From contig CAVTBX010000005.1 of NCBI GenBank assembly GCA_963733135.1, positions 137,655-201,654 on the forward strand: 64,000 bases of DNA, written 5' to 3'. The translations under genes and the position numbers were made by a program. Positions 18,470-28,437 of the stretch are shown in pieces (positions within the stretch are counted from its first letter, which is position 1; every line of letters begins with the position of its first letter). Under the pieces are notes generated by a model. The model was not told where the DNA came from. It did not search any database and saw only the letters and a list, made by a program, of their open reading frames with translations. Source of the DNA: CAVTBX01 sp963733135 (GTDB lineage Bacteria; Actinomycetota; Thermoleophilia; Gaiellales; Gaiellaceae).

Positions 18470-20301
18470 TCGTCGTCGTGCCCCGACTTCTCATTGCGGA
18501 TCGCGACGAGCGACGGCTTCGGCTTGCCGGGCGTCCCGGTTCCGGCCGTCTTGTTGCCGTCCGGCCACCACGACGTGTACGTGGCCGGATTCCCAACCAC
18601 ACCGCCCTTGTTCGGCGTCTCCTCGCCCGGATGCTGGACGTTCAGGAAGAGCGTCCCCGCGTCGAGGTTGAACGTCGGGCCGGTGAGCTCGGCCTCGACC
18701 GGAGCGTTCGCGAACCGGAAGGCCGTGTTCGCGTTCCTGCCGCGGAGCGGAACGTAGAAGAGCGCGTTGTTCTGGTGCCACGTGAATCCACGCGCGGGGT
18801 TGTTGAGGCTCGAGGTCGAGATGTCCGTCACGACCCAGAGCTCGTCCGACGCCGTGAAGCCGAGGTTGTCTGGGTTCGAGAAGCCGGCCTCCTGGCCGCC
18901 CTCGAGTAGGTCGACCCATCTGAACGTCTCGGAATGCGCCCGCCTTGAGTCCTCTCTCAGCAGGCGCACGATCCCGTAGGACTCGGGGTCGGCAGGTCGG
19001 CCCTTGGCCGACGTCAGGGAGATGAGGACGTGACGCTCGTTCCTCTTCAAGACCTCGCAGTCCTCGGCGCGCGGAACGCGGAACTGCGCGAGGTTGCCGC
19101 CGTTTGCCGGGACGATGTTCGTCTCGATCCACTTCGTCGTGAACGCGAGGGCTTCCGGGTCGTCCATGTCGAGCGGGATCCACTCACCCGTGCCGCTGTC
19201 GACAGCGGGGTCGTTCGCCGTGGGGAGCCAGCGGGCCACGTAGAGCTGTCCGTCGGAGAGGAGCTCCATGGCCTCGCTTCGGCGCATGCCACGCCGGTAA
19301 CGGCGGGCCGACACGAACTTGAAGAACATGCCGTCTGCCGCCGGGGCGTCGTCGCCCGTGTAGCAGACGACGTGTCCACTGGGGGCGATCCGAAGCCCGA
19401 CGTTCTCGTGGTGGATCCGGCCGAGCGCCGTGTGCTTGACGGCCTCACCGGTGTACGGGTCGATCTCGGCGACGTAGCCGTAGAACGGCCAGTTGTCGCC
19501 GACGGGCATCCCGTCGACGTTCGTACCGGGCTCGCCGATGTAGAAGTTGACCTCTTCCTCATTCGAGCCGTCGTCCTTGATCCAGCCGAGCGCGAACGGC
19601 ATGTTGCGCTTGAGCCCGTAGCTCTGGTGGTTCTCCTCACAGGAGAGAACGGTGCCCCAGGGCGTCGTGGCGCCGGAGCAATTCGCGAGCGTACCGAGCG
19701 CCACTCCATCGGAAGGCGCGAGGTCGGTGCCAGAAACGGGGCCGTCGTACGGAATCGGCGGGCCGTCGCCGTAGAAGCGGCGCGAATAGGGCGAGTCGTA
19801 GACCACCTCCCAGCTGCCGTCCCGACATTTCCGGACGTGCACGACCGAGCCGCCGACCTCCTTCTTCTCCATCGCCATGAGAGCGGCGTGGGTCGTTCGA
19901 GGGTTCCAGGCCGGATCCATCGCTCTCGTCCAGTCGCTCGTGAAGAACGGGATCACGTACTCGTGGTTGATCCACAGCAGGCCCTCGTCACCCTTGCGAC
20001 GGAGCGGGAACCAGGCCGAGTAGTCGCAGTTGTAGCCGAACGTCAGCCCGTCGGCGAACTCCTCGCCCCACTTGATGAGGACGTCCGCCACGAAGCCGTC
20101 GGGCACCTGAAGCTCGTCCGCGGAGCTCGGCGCGATCGCGCGGAAGCGCGTGAAGTCGGCGTGGCGGTAATCGTCGTCCGCGCGCGCGAGCCCGGTCAGA
20201 GCGCCGGCGGCGTAGGTCGCCGTTCCGGCCGCAGCGATGTTCTTGATCAGCTGGCGTCGCGTGACCGGGGTCTCGAAAGCCGTCTCGAAGATCTTCTCCA
20301 T
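18466..20301 (-). CDS. phoX: PhoX-family (DUF839) Tat-exported phosphatase
   Basis: A 611-aa protein, ATG behind AGGAGGGGGAG. It has the Tat signal TRRQLIKNIAAAG, then the DUF839/PhoX body: DGLTFGYNCDYSAWFPL, LLWINHEYV, GVALGTLANCSGATTPWGTVLSCEEN and RIHHENVGLRIAPSGHVVCYTGDD. The family includes Ca/Fe-dependent alkaline phosphatases releasing phosphate from organic esters. It lies 75 bases after the FTR1 permease on the same strand, so it may be co-transcribed with the iron genes. PhoX being an iron enzyme makes this pairing attractive (inference). Confidence 0.88.
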   Translation of the reverse strand: MEKIFETAFETPVTRRQLIKNIAAAGTATYAAGALTGLARADDDYRHADFTRFRAIAPSSADELQVPDGFVADVLIKWGEEFADGLTFGYNCDYSAWFPLRRKGDEGLLWINHEYVIPFFTSDWTRAMDPAWNPRTTHAALMAMEKKEVGGSVVHVRKCRDGSWEVVYDSPYSRRFYGDGPPIPYDGPVSGTDLAPSDGVALGTLANCSGATTPWGTVLSCEENHQSYGLKRNMPFALGWIKDDGSNEEEVNFYIGEPGTNVDGMPVGDNWPFYGYVAEIDPYTGEAVKHTALGRIHHENVGLRIAPSGHVVCYTGDDAPAADGMFFKFVSARRYRRGMRRSEAMELLSDGQLYVARWLPTANDPAVDSGTGEWIPLDMDDPEALAFTTKWIETNIVPANGGNLAQFRVPRAEDCEVLKRNERHVLISLTSAKGRPADPESYGIVRLLREDSRRAHSETFRWVDLLEGGQEAGFSNPDNLGFTASDELWVVTDISTSSLNNPARGFTWHQNNALFYVPLRGRNANTAFRFANAPVEAELTGPTFNLDAGTLFLNVQHPGEETPNKGGVVGNPATYTSWWPDGNKTAGTGTPGKPKPSLVAIRNEKSGHDDD

Positions 20302-20376
20302 CTCCCCCTCCTGGCTAGCTCGCTCGGCAGTCTTTCACAGGTCGCGAGCTCGCCCGGAAGGGCGCCGAGGCAGCGG

Positions 20377-22867
20377 TCAGCTCTTGCCGGCCCCGACCCG
20401 TACGCGTCTCGCGCGCTCCTCGAGCTCCTCCTCGAGGTGCGCGCGACCGTTCCCGTTCGCGAGTGCGGCGGTCGCGCCGTTCGAGGTCGCCGGAATCGCG
20501 CGCGGCGCAGGCTCTGCGGTGGGCGCGAGCTTTGCGCGCCTCCGCCTCGCATACGTCCACTCGGCCGCGAAGTAGCTTCCGATCACGACGACCGCGGCGC
20601 CAAGCTGGGCCGCGAAGCCCTCCCACGTCGGGAAGACGCCGAACCAGAGCCCGGCCCAGTACGGAAGCCGGAGATCACCCACGGGATGCACCGGAAGCCA
20701 GCCGACGACCTGGGAGACCTGGACGGTCTTTCCGACCATGATCACGAGCACGGCGAGGATGAGGAGACCGGTGAGCTCGAGCATCCGGCGGTGCGGGAGC
20801 TTCCGCTGGAGCTGGATAGTGAGGACGCCGACCGCCGCGACGCCGACTGCGCCCAGTGCAGCGCCTTGGGCCACCCGGGCCACGCCGGCATCGAGCACGA
20901 GCGCCTGGAGGAAGAGCACGGTCTCGAAGCCCTCGCGGTAGACGCTCGTGAACCCGAGCGTCGCCAGGCCCACGAGCTGGGCGGCCGCCACGGAGAGCCC
21001 GGCGCCGCGCAGGATGTGCTTCTTCTTCCCGTGCAGGCCGGCGAGATGGTCGCTCCAGTACACGCGGTGGAAGAACCAGTTCAGGATCAGAAGCAGCACC
21101 GCGACAGCGATCACGGAGACGATCGCCTCGAGCTTCTCGCCGTAGCGAACGAGCGACGAGAGCACGGTCTCGGCGATCACGAACGTGACGACGGAGGCGA
21201 GGAGCGCGGCCGCCGCGCCCAGGAAGAGCGGCCGGCGAAGCCGCCGCTTCGCGCCCGACGAGCCCGGCGGTCAGCGCGGCGAGGATCAGCACCGCCTCGA
21301 GCCCCTCACGGAAGACGATGATCGCCGTGTTCGAGATGACGGCGAAGCTCGAGCCCGGCCCGGCGCCGACGGCTGCCTCCGAGTCGGCGAGCGCGGTGTC
21401 GAGCGCCTCGCGCGACGCGGTGACCTCCTCGACGGGCGCCTTGCGGCGGATGAGCTGCGCGAGCCCTGCGTAGCCGTCCGCTCCGTACCAGAAGAGCCCC
21501 TCCGTTGTGGCGAAGAGATCGGGGGCGAGGCCGCGCAGCCGCTGCTCCGGCCCGAACTCGAAGAACGCGTACGCCTCGAGCCGTGCCTGCTCGGCCGTCG
21601 CGTACTCGCCGGCACGGACGGCGTTGACGACCCGGTCGAGCGACGTGCGGATGACGTCGAAGTCGGCGGCGGCGCCCGCGTCCTTCCACTCCTCTGGGAA
21701 GATCCCCTCGGCGAGCTCGAGCGCCTCGTTCGTCTTCGCCTCGATGGTCTCGGGCGCGGCCACGGCGGCACCCTGGTTCGCCGCGGCGAGCGCCTGGCCG
21801 AGCTCGGCCACGAGCACGTCGATCCGGCGCATCGCGGTCGCGTCACGCTCGACGAGCACGCTCTCGAGATCGGTGATGGCCTGCGCAGCGCCGTCGCGGA
21901 ACGTGACCGCCTCCTGAATCTCGAACGGCACCGTGACACGGCCGTCCGAGACTCCACGCTCGTACTCGACCGGGACGAGAGCGAGGAAGCGGAGGAACTG
22001 GCCGGCGCGCCTGATCTCCTCCTCGGACGAGAGCGGAGCGGCCCGGAAGCCCTCGAGGGCGGCGTCGACGGCCGTACGAGCCTCCGCGTACGCGCCCCGG
22101 TCCGAGGCCAAGGCCGCGGCCACCAGGCGATCGAAGTCCGCGGCGGCGCTCGCGCCCTCGGCGGTGTCGCGCTGTCGCTCGAAGGAGGGCCTGAGGATGG
22201 CGAAGTACCCGCGCGCGACCGCGGCCTCGGCGGCGACCCGCGAGCGGAAGCCGTTCTCCGCAGCTTCGTCCGCGGTCTCGAGCGCGGTTCTCAGAAGTGC
22301 CTGGTAGGTGTCGAGGTAGTCGGCGCGGACGGCTGCGGCAGCCTTCTCCGGCGTGCTCTTGCCGTCGGCGAGCAGGTCGAGCGCGAGCGTGGCGTCGGCA
22401 CCCGGTCGGGAGAAACGCGTCGGAGGCCGAAACTCCCGGATGAGAAGCCAGCGCTTCGCCTCGGCCACCGAGCCCGCCTCGATCGCGCCGAGCACCTGGG
22501 TATACGCAGAGCCGAGAATCGCGACGCCGAGCTCCGCCCGCTCGGCCGCGAAGCGCCCCGCGTCCTCGCGGGCTACCGCAGCTTCGAGGGCTCCCAGGCT
22601 CTGCCGAAGCGCCGGCTCGCCGACGAGCTCCGAGAGGCGAACGAGGCTCGGCCTCGCCTCCCCCACGACGAAGCGAGCCTCGTCGGCGTCACCGAGGATG
22701 AGCGCGCGCTCGGCGTCCGCGAGCGTCGTCCGTACGTCTGCCTCGAGCTGCCACGGCTCCTTCTGGGCCGCGCTCACTCCTGAAGCGACGACGAGAGCCA
22801 CCGCCACCGCGACCAGCGCGGCAAGGATCGCCGGCCCGCGGCCGTGGCTACTGCTCGATCTCGACAC
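20377..22867 (-). CDS. FTR1-family iron permease with long extracytoplasmic N-terminal domain (one apparent frameshift)
   Basis: Reading from GTG 22867 (20 bases inside the upstream gene's end): a signal/anchor (AILAALVAVAVALVVASG), about 500 residues of helical extracytoplasmic domain, then the permease. The first FTR1 iron motif FREGLEAVLIL is followed by a frame change at about 21250-21270. The rest (RRPLFLGAAAALLASVV onward) continues in the +1 frame with the second motif YREGFETVLFL and ends at 20377. Removing one base restores a single protein of about 830 aa. It is a high-affinity iron importer of the EfeU/FTR1 type. No DyP peroxidase (EfeB) is in the window. Confidence 0.85.
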
Positions 22868-24015
22868 CCAGCTGCGCCGCCGCCTGCGAGACCTGGCCCG
22901 CGATCGCCGTTGCGCGCTCCTGCGCCTCCGTCCCGAGCGTGTCAGCCTGCTCGGGCGTGAACCGGTCGCCGGCCTGCTCGCGCTCGTAGAGGTCGCCGAT
23001 GAACTCGCGCAGGTCGGAGAGCTCCCGGCCCGTCTGGGCCGCCTGAGCCTCGTCGGCCTCGGCCACCGTCGGCTCGACGCCCTCGTAGATGACCTCGAGC
23101 CCCGTGAGGATGTCCCGTATGTCCGAGAGGCGGGAAACCACGTTGAACGCCTCCGAGCTTGCGGCATCGCCCGCGACGAACCGCGAGACCTTCCACTGCC
23201 CGAAGTACTCGCTCATCGTCGGCACCATCACGACGATCGCGGTGAACGCGTCCGACGGCGTCGGCTCCCAGGACTCGCCGGCCGCGTCGAGCTCGCCGGC
23301 GTACTGTTCGAAGGCCTCGCTCGCAGCCAGCAGGAAGCCGGGCTCGGGAAGGACTTCGCCGAACTCGAGCTCGCCGTCTCCGTCCAGGTCGGCCGGCTCG
23401 CTCGCCCGGTCGAGGTCGTCCGGAAGCGTTCCCCAGAGCGCCCCCTCGGTCAGGTTGAAGAGATTGCCCGGCTGCGCGAGCGTCGTCCCGTCGGGGAGCT
23501 CGAGGTCGAAGGGCACGGCGCTCTCGGGGTCTTCGGCCGCACTCGAGCCGGCGTCGAGGATGACGTCGTACTCAGCCAGCGACGGCGTACCCGCGACGAC
23601 GCCCTCGACGCGCTCGTAGTACGGGTTGCCCTCGATCCAGAGCGCCTTCATGTCCTCGAGAAGCGGGCCGACCGTCTCGCCCTCCTCCTCCTCCCAGAGA
23701 GCACGGAGATCGAAGTCGTGCGCCTCGGCGAGCTCGTGGTACTCCGCCGCCCGCGCCTGGAAGTCGACCGTGAAGCCCGAAAGGCGGTCGGTGTGCTCGC
23801 CCAGGAACTCCTTCACGCCGGCGAGCTCCGTCTCGGCCGCGGCCGCAGAGCCTTCGGTCGTCGCTGTAGTCACGTCGGTCGGCTGGCGTCGACGCGCTCT
23901 CGTCGCCGCCGCATCCGGCCACGACCAGGGTCGCGCACACCGCGAGCGACAACACCGCCGCGGCACGCAATCGGCGCGTCCGACGTGCTCTCTGGTACTT
24001 GCGTCCCGGCCTCAC
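22848..24015 (-). CDS. EfeO-like secreted lipoprotein (one apparent frameshift)
   Basis: GTG 24015 begins MRPGRKYQRARRTRRLRAAAVLSL with lipobox VVAGC, about 40 residues in all. The frame then shifts by +1 near 23880-23900 into TTATTEGSAAAAETELAGVKEFLGEHTDRL and about 330 residues of acidic helical protein, ending QLGVEIEQ. It overlaps the FTR1 permease start and shares its transcript, so it is probably the periplasmic iron-binding partner (EfeO/EfeM role). Similarity to classical imelysin/EfeO motifs is weak, so function rests mainly on context. A DtxR-like box covers its promoter. Confidence 0.7.
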
Positions 24016-24023
24016 CGCGGGCG

Positions 24024-24064
24024 AGACTACACAAGATCCGCGAGCGATGTAAGGGCAACCTTAC
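24024..24064 (-). promoter_or_regulatory. Iron-dependent (DtxR/IdeR-like) operator and promoter
   Basis: TAAGG...CCTTA arms at 24050-24063 (GTAAGG/CCTTAC including the flanking bases) resemble half-sites of the DtxR/IdeR box TTAGGTTAGSCTAACCTAA. On the minus strand TAGTCT (24029-24024) is a -10 box 8 bases before the GTG at 24015. The palindrome therefore covers the -35 region, as expected for iron repression of the EfeO-FTR1 operon. Confidence 0.55.
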
Positions 24065-24098
24065 TGCTCTGGTCAGAGCCGCCCGACAACGCCTCTCG

Positions 24099-25025
24099 CT
24101 AGCCGCGAGCCGGACGACTTCGGGCCACCGCCACGCCCACCAGGCAGAGCGCTCCGCCGAGGAACGCAGGGGCGGCCGGCGCCTCGTCGAGAAGGACCCA
24201 GCCGAGGAGAATCGAGAGCGGCGGGACGAGGTATGTGGTCGTGCCGAGCAGGCCGGCGCTCGTGCGTGCGAGCGCGAATGCCCACGTCGTGAACGCGAGC
24301 GCCGTCGGAAAGACGCCGAGGTAGACGGCCCACGTGAGCGCCTCAGCTCCGGCGTCGTCCGCCTCCGCGGCGAGCTGTGGAGCGAACGGGAGGCAGACCA
24401 GCGTCCCGACGAGACAGCACACGAATGTCGCCTGGAGCGGTGAGACGCGGGCCAGCACCGGCTTCTGGCTGACGACGCCGCCGGCGTACGCGACCGCTGC
24501 CGCCACACAGAGCGCCGCACCGAGAGCGGAGCCGCCGCGCTCGGAGTCCGCGAAGGCGATCACCAGCACGCCCGCGAAGGCGAGCGCGCACCCAGCGACC
24601 AGGCTCCGCGGAAACCCTTCACGGAGGACGCCGCCCGCGAGAAGGATGATGAGCACCGGCCCGACGTTCACGAGCATCGCGGCCGTTCCGGCGTCGACCC
24701 GCTGCTCGCCCGCGTTCAGCGCGAGGTTGTAGAGGCCGAACCAGAGGACGCCGCAGAGGACGAGTGCGGGAAGGTCTCGCCGCTCGGGCCGGCGCTCTCG
24801 TCGAGCGAACACGAAGACGGCGAGCACGGCGGTCCCGGATGCGAGCCTGGCCAACGCGAGCGCGCCGGGTGAGAGCTCCTCCCCCGCGTCGCGGATGCCG
24901 ACGAAGGCCGAGGCCCAGAAGCCGACCGTGACGAGCGCCGCCCCGAGGGCAAGCAACTCGTCACGCCGGGCTTGTGCGCGACGCCGCTCCTCGAGGGGCA
25001 GCCCCTGGTCGTCCGCCCCATCCAT
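24099..25025 (-). CDS. EamA/DMT-family transporter
   Basis: A 308-aa protein with about ten membrane helices in two EamA repeats (ALVTVGFWASAFVGIRDAG; ALCVAAAVAYAGGVVSQKP) and the repeat-end motif PPLSILLGWVLLDEAP. It is a probable metabolite or amino-acid exporter; substrate unknown. AAGAAGCGG precedes the ATG. Confidence 0.88.
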   Translation of the reverse strand: MDGADDQGLPLEERRRAQARRDELLALGAALVTVGFWASAFVGIRDAGEELSPGALALARLASGTAVLAVFVFARRERRPERRDLPALVLCGVLWFGLYNLALNAGEQRVDAGTAAMLVNVGPVLIILLAGGVLREGFPRSLVAGCALAFAGVLVIAFADSERGGSALGAALCVAAAVAYAGGVVSQKPVLARVSPLQATFVCCLVGTLVCLPFAPQLAAEADDAGAEALTWAVYLGVFPTALAFTTWAFALARTSAGLLGTTTYLVPPLSILLGWVLLDEAPAAPAFLGGALCLVGVAVARSRPARG

Positions 25026-25073
25026 CCGCTTCTTCTAACGAACGAGGCTCGGGCCGCGTGAGATTCCGGTTCG

Positions 25074-26441
25074 TTAGCGGGCCGGGAGCTCGCGGACGAG
25101 GAGCGTCGTGTACGCGCCGTCGACCGTGGGGAACCACGGCGGCGGCAGGTAGTAGAGCGTCTGGTCGTACTGATACACGCGCGTTCTGAAGAGGCTCATC
25201 GAGCCGCCGTCCGCGGTCGCCGTCGAGCCCGTGAAGGTCATCGTCCCGTGGCTCCCGTCGTTCGACCAAGAGCGCCACGCGCCTGTTTGGGCGATCGTGC
25301 CGGCACGCCAGTTGAGGTCGTACGGGACGTACTGGGCGACGAGCATGTCGTTCGCCGCCACGAGCCCGAGCACGTCGTCGCCCGCCTGGACGTACGTGAT
25401 GTCGTCGGCGATCACGACGTTCGAGTTCGAGCCGACGGTCACCCGCCCGTTGACCTGGCCGCTGACGACGACGCTCTGAGGCGTATAGATCGCCCCGTTG
25501 AGAGGCACGGGGTAGCTCGTCGCGACGCCGCAGGTGGGCGCCACTTCGGCAACGTCACGGTTGTTGGTTCGCGTGCAGGTCTGAGCGCTCACGGTGCCGT
25601 TCGCCTGGAAGGTGAGCCGCCAGGCCGCGCTCGTCGGGCTGTTCAGGTAGAGGCCGCCCGCCTGGGCAGCCGCCTGGACGTCGACCAGGGAGCTGATGAA
25701 GTCGTTGAAGTTGACCGGGTTTTTGATCACCGTGCGGATCGAGTTGCGGTCGTAGGTGCGGGCACCGTTCCGCAGACGCGGCGAGCCCGTGACGCTGCCC
25801 TCGGCGTAGATGTCCGCATAGGCCGTGCCCGAGTGGTTGATGTTGTGGCGAACGCCGTTCGAGTCGATGCCCGCATAGATCTTTCCGTAGGTCGATGCGG
25901 CCGAGCCGTAGGAGATGTCCGCGTTCGCGAGCATCTGGAAGTCGGCCACCGAAGCCGGCCGGACGCGCATCTCGACGACGCGCCAGTCCGACTTGTCGGT
26001 GCTGCCGCCGGGACGGCCCGTCGAGACCATCTGGATCGACCCGGCGCCCGTTGTCGGCGGTGTGATCTCGAGGTTGTACTCGTAGCCGTTCGAGAGCTGC
26101 CGCCAGCTGTTTCGGCCCGACGGGTACATCCAGACTAGGCCTGCCGACCACGGGCTGCCCGCTCCGGCCGTCGTCCCATCCGTCGCACGGCGGCTCGACT
26201 CACCCGGGTGGACGTAGTGAGAGTAGTAGAGCGGGTCGCTGAAGAGCTTTGCGATGTAGTCGTGGACGCCCGCCTCGGCCGCTTGATAGGAGGCGTCGCG
26301 GACGACTGCCGAGCGGCTTCGCTTTGCTTCCGTGTTCGCGAGGTCGATGAGCGTGATCGAGACGACGCCGAGCACGGTCACGAGCCCGATCACGAGCACC
26401 ATCGCGAACCCGCGCTCGTCGCGCGCACGAACCCGGCTCAT
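25074..26441 (-). CDS. PilX-like pilus assembly protein with polymer-forming C-terminal region
   Basis: A 455-aa protein starting MSRVRARDERGFAMVLVIGLVTVLGVVSITLIDLA, a PilX-type N-terminus with one membrane helix and no canonical prepilin Glu5. The rest is secreted, with many repeats of polar turns (IYAGIDSNGV, GSVTGSPRLRNGA, SVVVSGQVNGRVTVGSNSNVVIADDIT) resembling beta-solenoid segments. It is the third gene of a three-gene operon with pilin-like proteins, overlapping its neighbour by 4 bases. It is probably a minor pilus/pseudopilus component. Confidence 0.75.
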   Translation of the reverse strand: MSRVRARDERGFAMVLVIGLVTVLGVVSITLIDLANTEAKRSRSAVVRDASYQAAEAGVHDYIAKLFSDPLYYSHYVHPGESSRRATDGTTAGAGSPWSAGLVWMYPSGRNSWRQLSNGYEYNLEITPPTTGAGSIQMVSTGRPGGSTDKSDWRVVEMRVRPASVADFQMLANADISYGSAASTYGKIYAGIDSNGVRHNINHSGTAYADIYAEGSVTGSPRLRNGARTYDRNSIRTVIKNPVNFNDFISSLVDVQAAAQAGGLYLNSPTSAAWRLTFQANGTVSAQTCTRTNNRDVAEVAPTCGVATSYPVPLNGAIYTPQSVVVSGQVNGRVTVGSNSNVVIADDITYVQAGDDVLGLVAANDMLVAQYVPYDLNWRAGTIAQTGAWRSWSNDGSHGTMTFTGSTATADGGSMSLFRTRVYQYDQTLYYLPPPWFPTVDGAYTTLLVRELPAR

Positions 26442-27037
26442 CCCTGCGCCGCCTGGATTCGCACGGAGACGCTCGTCCTGTATGTCAGTCTCTCGATGCC
26501 GCCGCTCGGTGACTTCACGCGAAGGGTCAGGTCGACGGTCCGAAGCGCCTGGGGATCGGTTGTGGGCGCCCCGTTCTCGTCTCGGTAGACGAACACCACC
26601 GTGTTGACGACGCCACCGATCTGCTTCTGCCAGGGACCCAGAGCCGGGATCACCCAGGGTGCGCCGTCCGTGTCCGTGCTCGTCGCGGCGGCGCGTTCAA
26701 GCCGGCCGGTCTGGAGGCGATAGGAGATCCGCCGGAGGTGGAAGGGGGTCGCGCGGTCCGGTGAGAGGAACGTAACCTGGTTCGGCTGCATGAGCTCCAC
26801 CGGGGAGCTGCCGTCGCCGACGTAGGCCTGGCGGAGATCCTGGACGAGCCGCTCGAAGGAGGAGCGGATCTCGTTCTGGCTCACTGCCTCGTCCTGGAGC
26901 TCCGTGCTCCAGTGGCTCGTCATCTGCACTGCTGCTGTGATCCCTGCTCCGAGGATGGCCATGAGAGCGATCGTCACGATCAGCTCCATGAGCGTCACGC
27001 CCGCCTCCGAGCGAACGGCGCGTAGTCGGGCGCTCAC
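26438..27037 (-). CDS. PilW-like prepilin-type protein
   Basis: A 199-aa protein with a type IV prepilin signal: basic leader, cleavage context G-VTLMELIVTIALMAILGAGI with Glu at position 5 of the mature protein, followed by an amphipathic helix (SFERLVQDLRQAYVGDG). It overlaps the upstream pilin-like gene and the downstream PilX-like gene by 4 bases each. It is a minor pilin of a type IV pilus or secretion pseudopilus. Confidence 0.83.
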   Translation of the reverse strand: MSARLRAVRSEAGVTLMELIVTIALMAILGAGITAAVQMTSHWSTELQDEAVSQNEIRSSFERLVQDLRQAYVGDGSSPVELMQPNQVTFLSPDRATPFHLRRISYRLQTGRLERAAATSTDTDGAPWVIPALGPWQKQIGGVVNTVVFVYRDENGAPTTDPQALRTVDLTLRVKSPSGGIERLTYRTSVSVRIQAAQG

Positions 27038-28353
27038 GGCCGCACCGTCACAGTGGTCGTGAGATCGGAGTTGACGTCGCCGTTCCAGCTGCCTGTCCCG
27101 GCGGAGCTCGAGACGGCGACCGTGTAGCCCGCCCCGGCCGGCACCGTGAAGACTGCCCGCCCCGTCGACGTCGTCGTGCCCACGAGGTAGACGGGTACCG
27201 GCCCGGCTCGGACGACGACGTTCGCACCCGAGACCGCGCTGCCGTTCGTCCGCTGTACGCGCACGATGAGGGTTCTGGTCGCGTAGGTCTGGAGCGTCAG
27301 GCCGAACGTGGACGTCAAGTCCACGGGGTAGTTGTTCGGCACGGTCTGGTTCGCGACGCCGGCGAACTGGCCGTTGGCCGCCGTCGTGACCGTGTACTGG
27401 ATGCCTGGGACGACCAGCTCACCGGCGACCTGCGTGACAGTTGCCGACCCGCCGGTGACATTGAACGTCTGAGTTCCGCGAGAGGACGAGACGGTGACCG
27501 GTGCGGTTCCCGCGTACGGCGTCCCGTTCGAGTTCCTGACCTGGAGGAAGATCGTCGCGGGCCTGTAGACCTGGAGCACCGTGGTGAAGGTCTGTCCCGC
27601 CACGATCCGCGTGTGAGCCTGTGAGGCGGGCGGAAGGTCGTCCCTGAGCGTCTGGTAGCCGCTCGCACCGACCGTGATGTCGTAGTAGGCCTGCGCGCCG
27701 CTCGTCGGGTTCGGGATGAGATCCGGAAAGAGCACCGAGCCGGTGGCGTCGGTTCGATCCGTGCGGGGAGCGCTCGGGCCCGTGCCCAGGGCGACCATCG
27801 CGCCCTCGACCGCGGTCCGAAGGGCGTAGTCGACGACCTGGACCTTAATGATCCTGGCGTTGCCGGTGCCGACGGGCGGGGCGACGTACGTCACCTCGCG
27901 TGCGAGCTGTCGCGAGTCGCGGTTTCGGGTGATGGTGAGAATCACCCGCTTGTAATCGGCATAGGTCGCATAATCGGGAGAGACCGGGTCGTTGACGTAC
28001 GTGATCTCGGTGGCCATCGTCGCCTTGAGCCCTTGGAGGGAGATGGCCCGGGTGCCGGTCAGGCGTCCGGCGGGGTTCCAGCTCGTGAGCCCGACGTCGT
28101 CGTAGGGCATGCCGCGGATCTCCTCGATCGCCGACTGGGCGGCCTGCTGCGCGAGAGTGCGCTCCTTAGCGCCGGCCTGCGCCGAGAGCGTGGCCGTCAT
28201 AACCCCGCCGAGCGGCGTGACCACGATGGCGAAGAGCGCCATCGCGCACACCATCTCGATCATGCTGAAGCCCTCCTCACGTCTAGGCCGGCGCCGCGGG
28301 CGATCCCCGCGTGAGGAGGCGACGACGGTCGGTCGTGGCCTGGGTATGGGCAT
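27034..28353 (-). CDS. PilV-like prepilin protein with carboxypeptidase-regulatory-like/Ig domains
   Basis: A 439-aa protein. Prepilin signal RREEG-FSMIEMVCAMALFAIVVTPLGG (cleavage after Gly, Glu5 present). From about residue 170 three consecutive domains share patterns such as VQVVDYALRTAVEGAMVAL, LQVRNSNGTPYAGTAPVTV and VRVQRTNGSAVSGANVVVR, typical of carboxypeptidase-regulatory/Big domains displayed outside the cell. It is first in the minor-pilin operon. The extra domains suggest a tip adhesin. Confidence 0.8.
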   Translation of the reverse strand: MPIPRPRPTVVASSRGDRPRRRPRREEGFSMIEMVCAMALFAIVVTPLGGVMTATLSAQAGAKERTLAQQAAQSAIEEIRGMPYDDVGLTSWNPAGRLTGTRAISLQGLKATMATEITYVNDPVSPDYATYADYKRVILTITRNRDSRQLAREVTYVAPPVGTGNARIIKVQVVDYALRTAVEGAMVALGTGPSAPRTDRTDATGSVLFPDLIPNPTSGAQAYYDITVGASGYQTLRDDLPPASQAHTRIVAGQTFTTVLQVYRPATIFLQVRNSNGTPYAGTAPVTVSSSRGTQTFNVTGGSATVTQVAGELVVPGIQYTVTTAANGQFAGVANQTVPNNYPVDLTSTFGLTLQTYATRTLIVRVQRTNGSAVSGANVVVRAGPVPVYLVGTTTSTGRAVFTVPAGAGYTVAVSSSAGTGSWNGDVNSDLTTTVTVRP

Positions 28354-28437
28354 CTGGCGCTTCTAAGCCGAATTGACGGCTCTCCGCGCCAAGTTCGCAA
28401 TCCCCCGTGGGAGTATCGAACCCGCTAGGTTCTCGGC

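Noticed and set aside
20377..24015. Complete EfeUOB system
   Set aside because: No DyP-type heme peroxidase (EfeB) is encoded near; PhoX occupies the third place, so the operon is described as EfeO-like plus FTR1 only.
24050..24063. Palindrome as terminator of the EamA gene
   Set aside because: It lies beyond the EamA stop but lacks a long stem or U-run, while its sequence and place match an iron-box operator for the divergently placed EfeO-like promoter.
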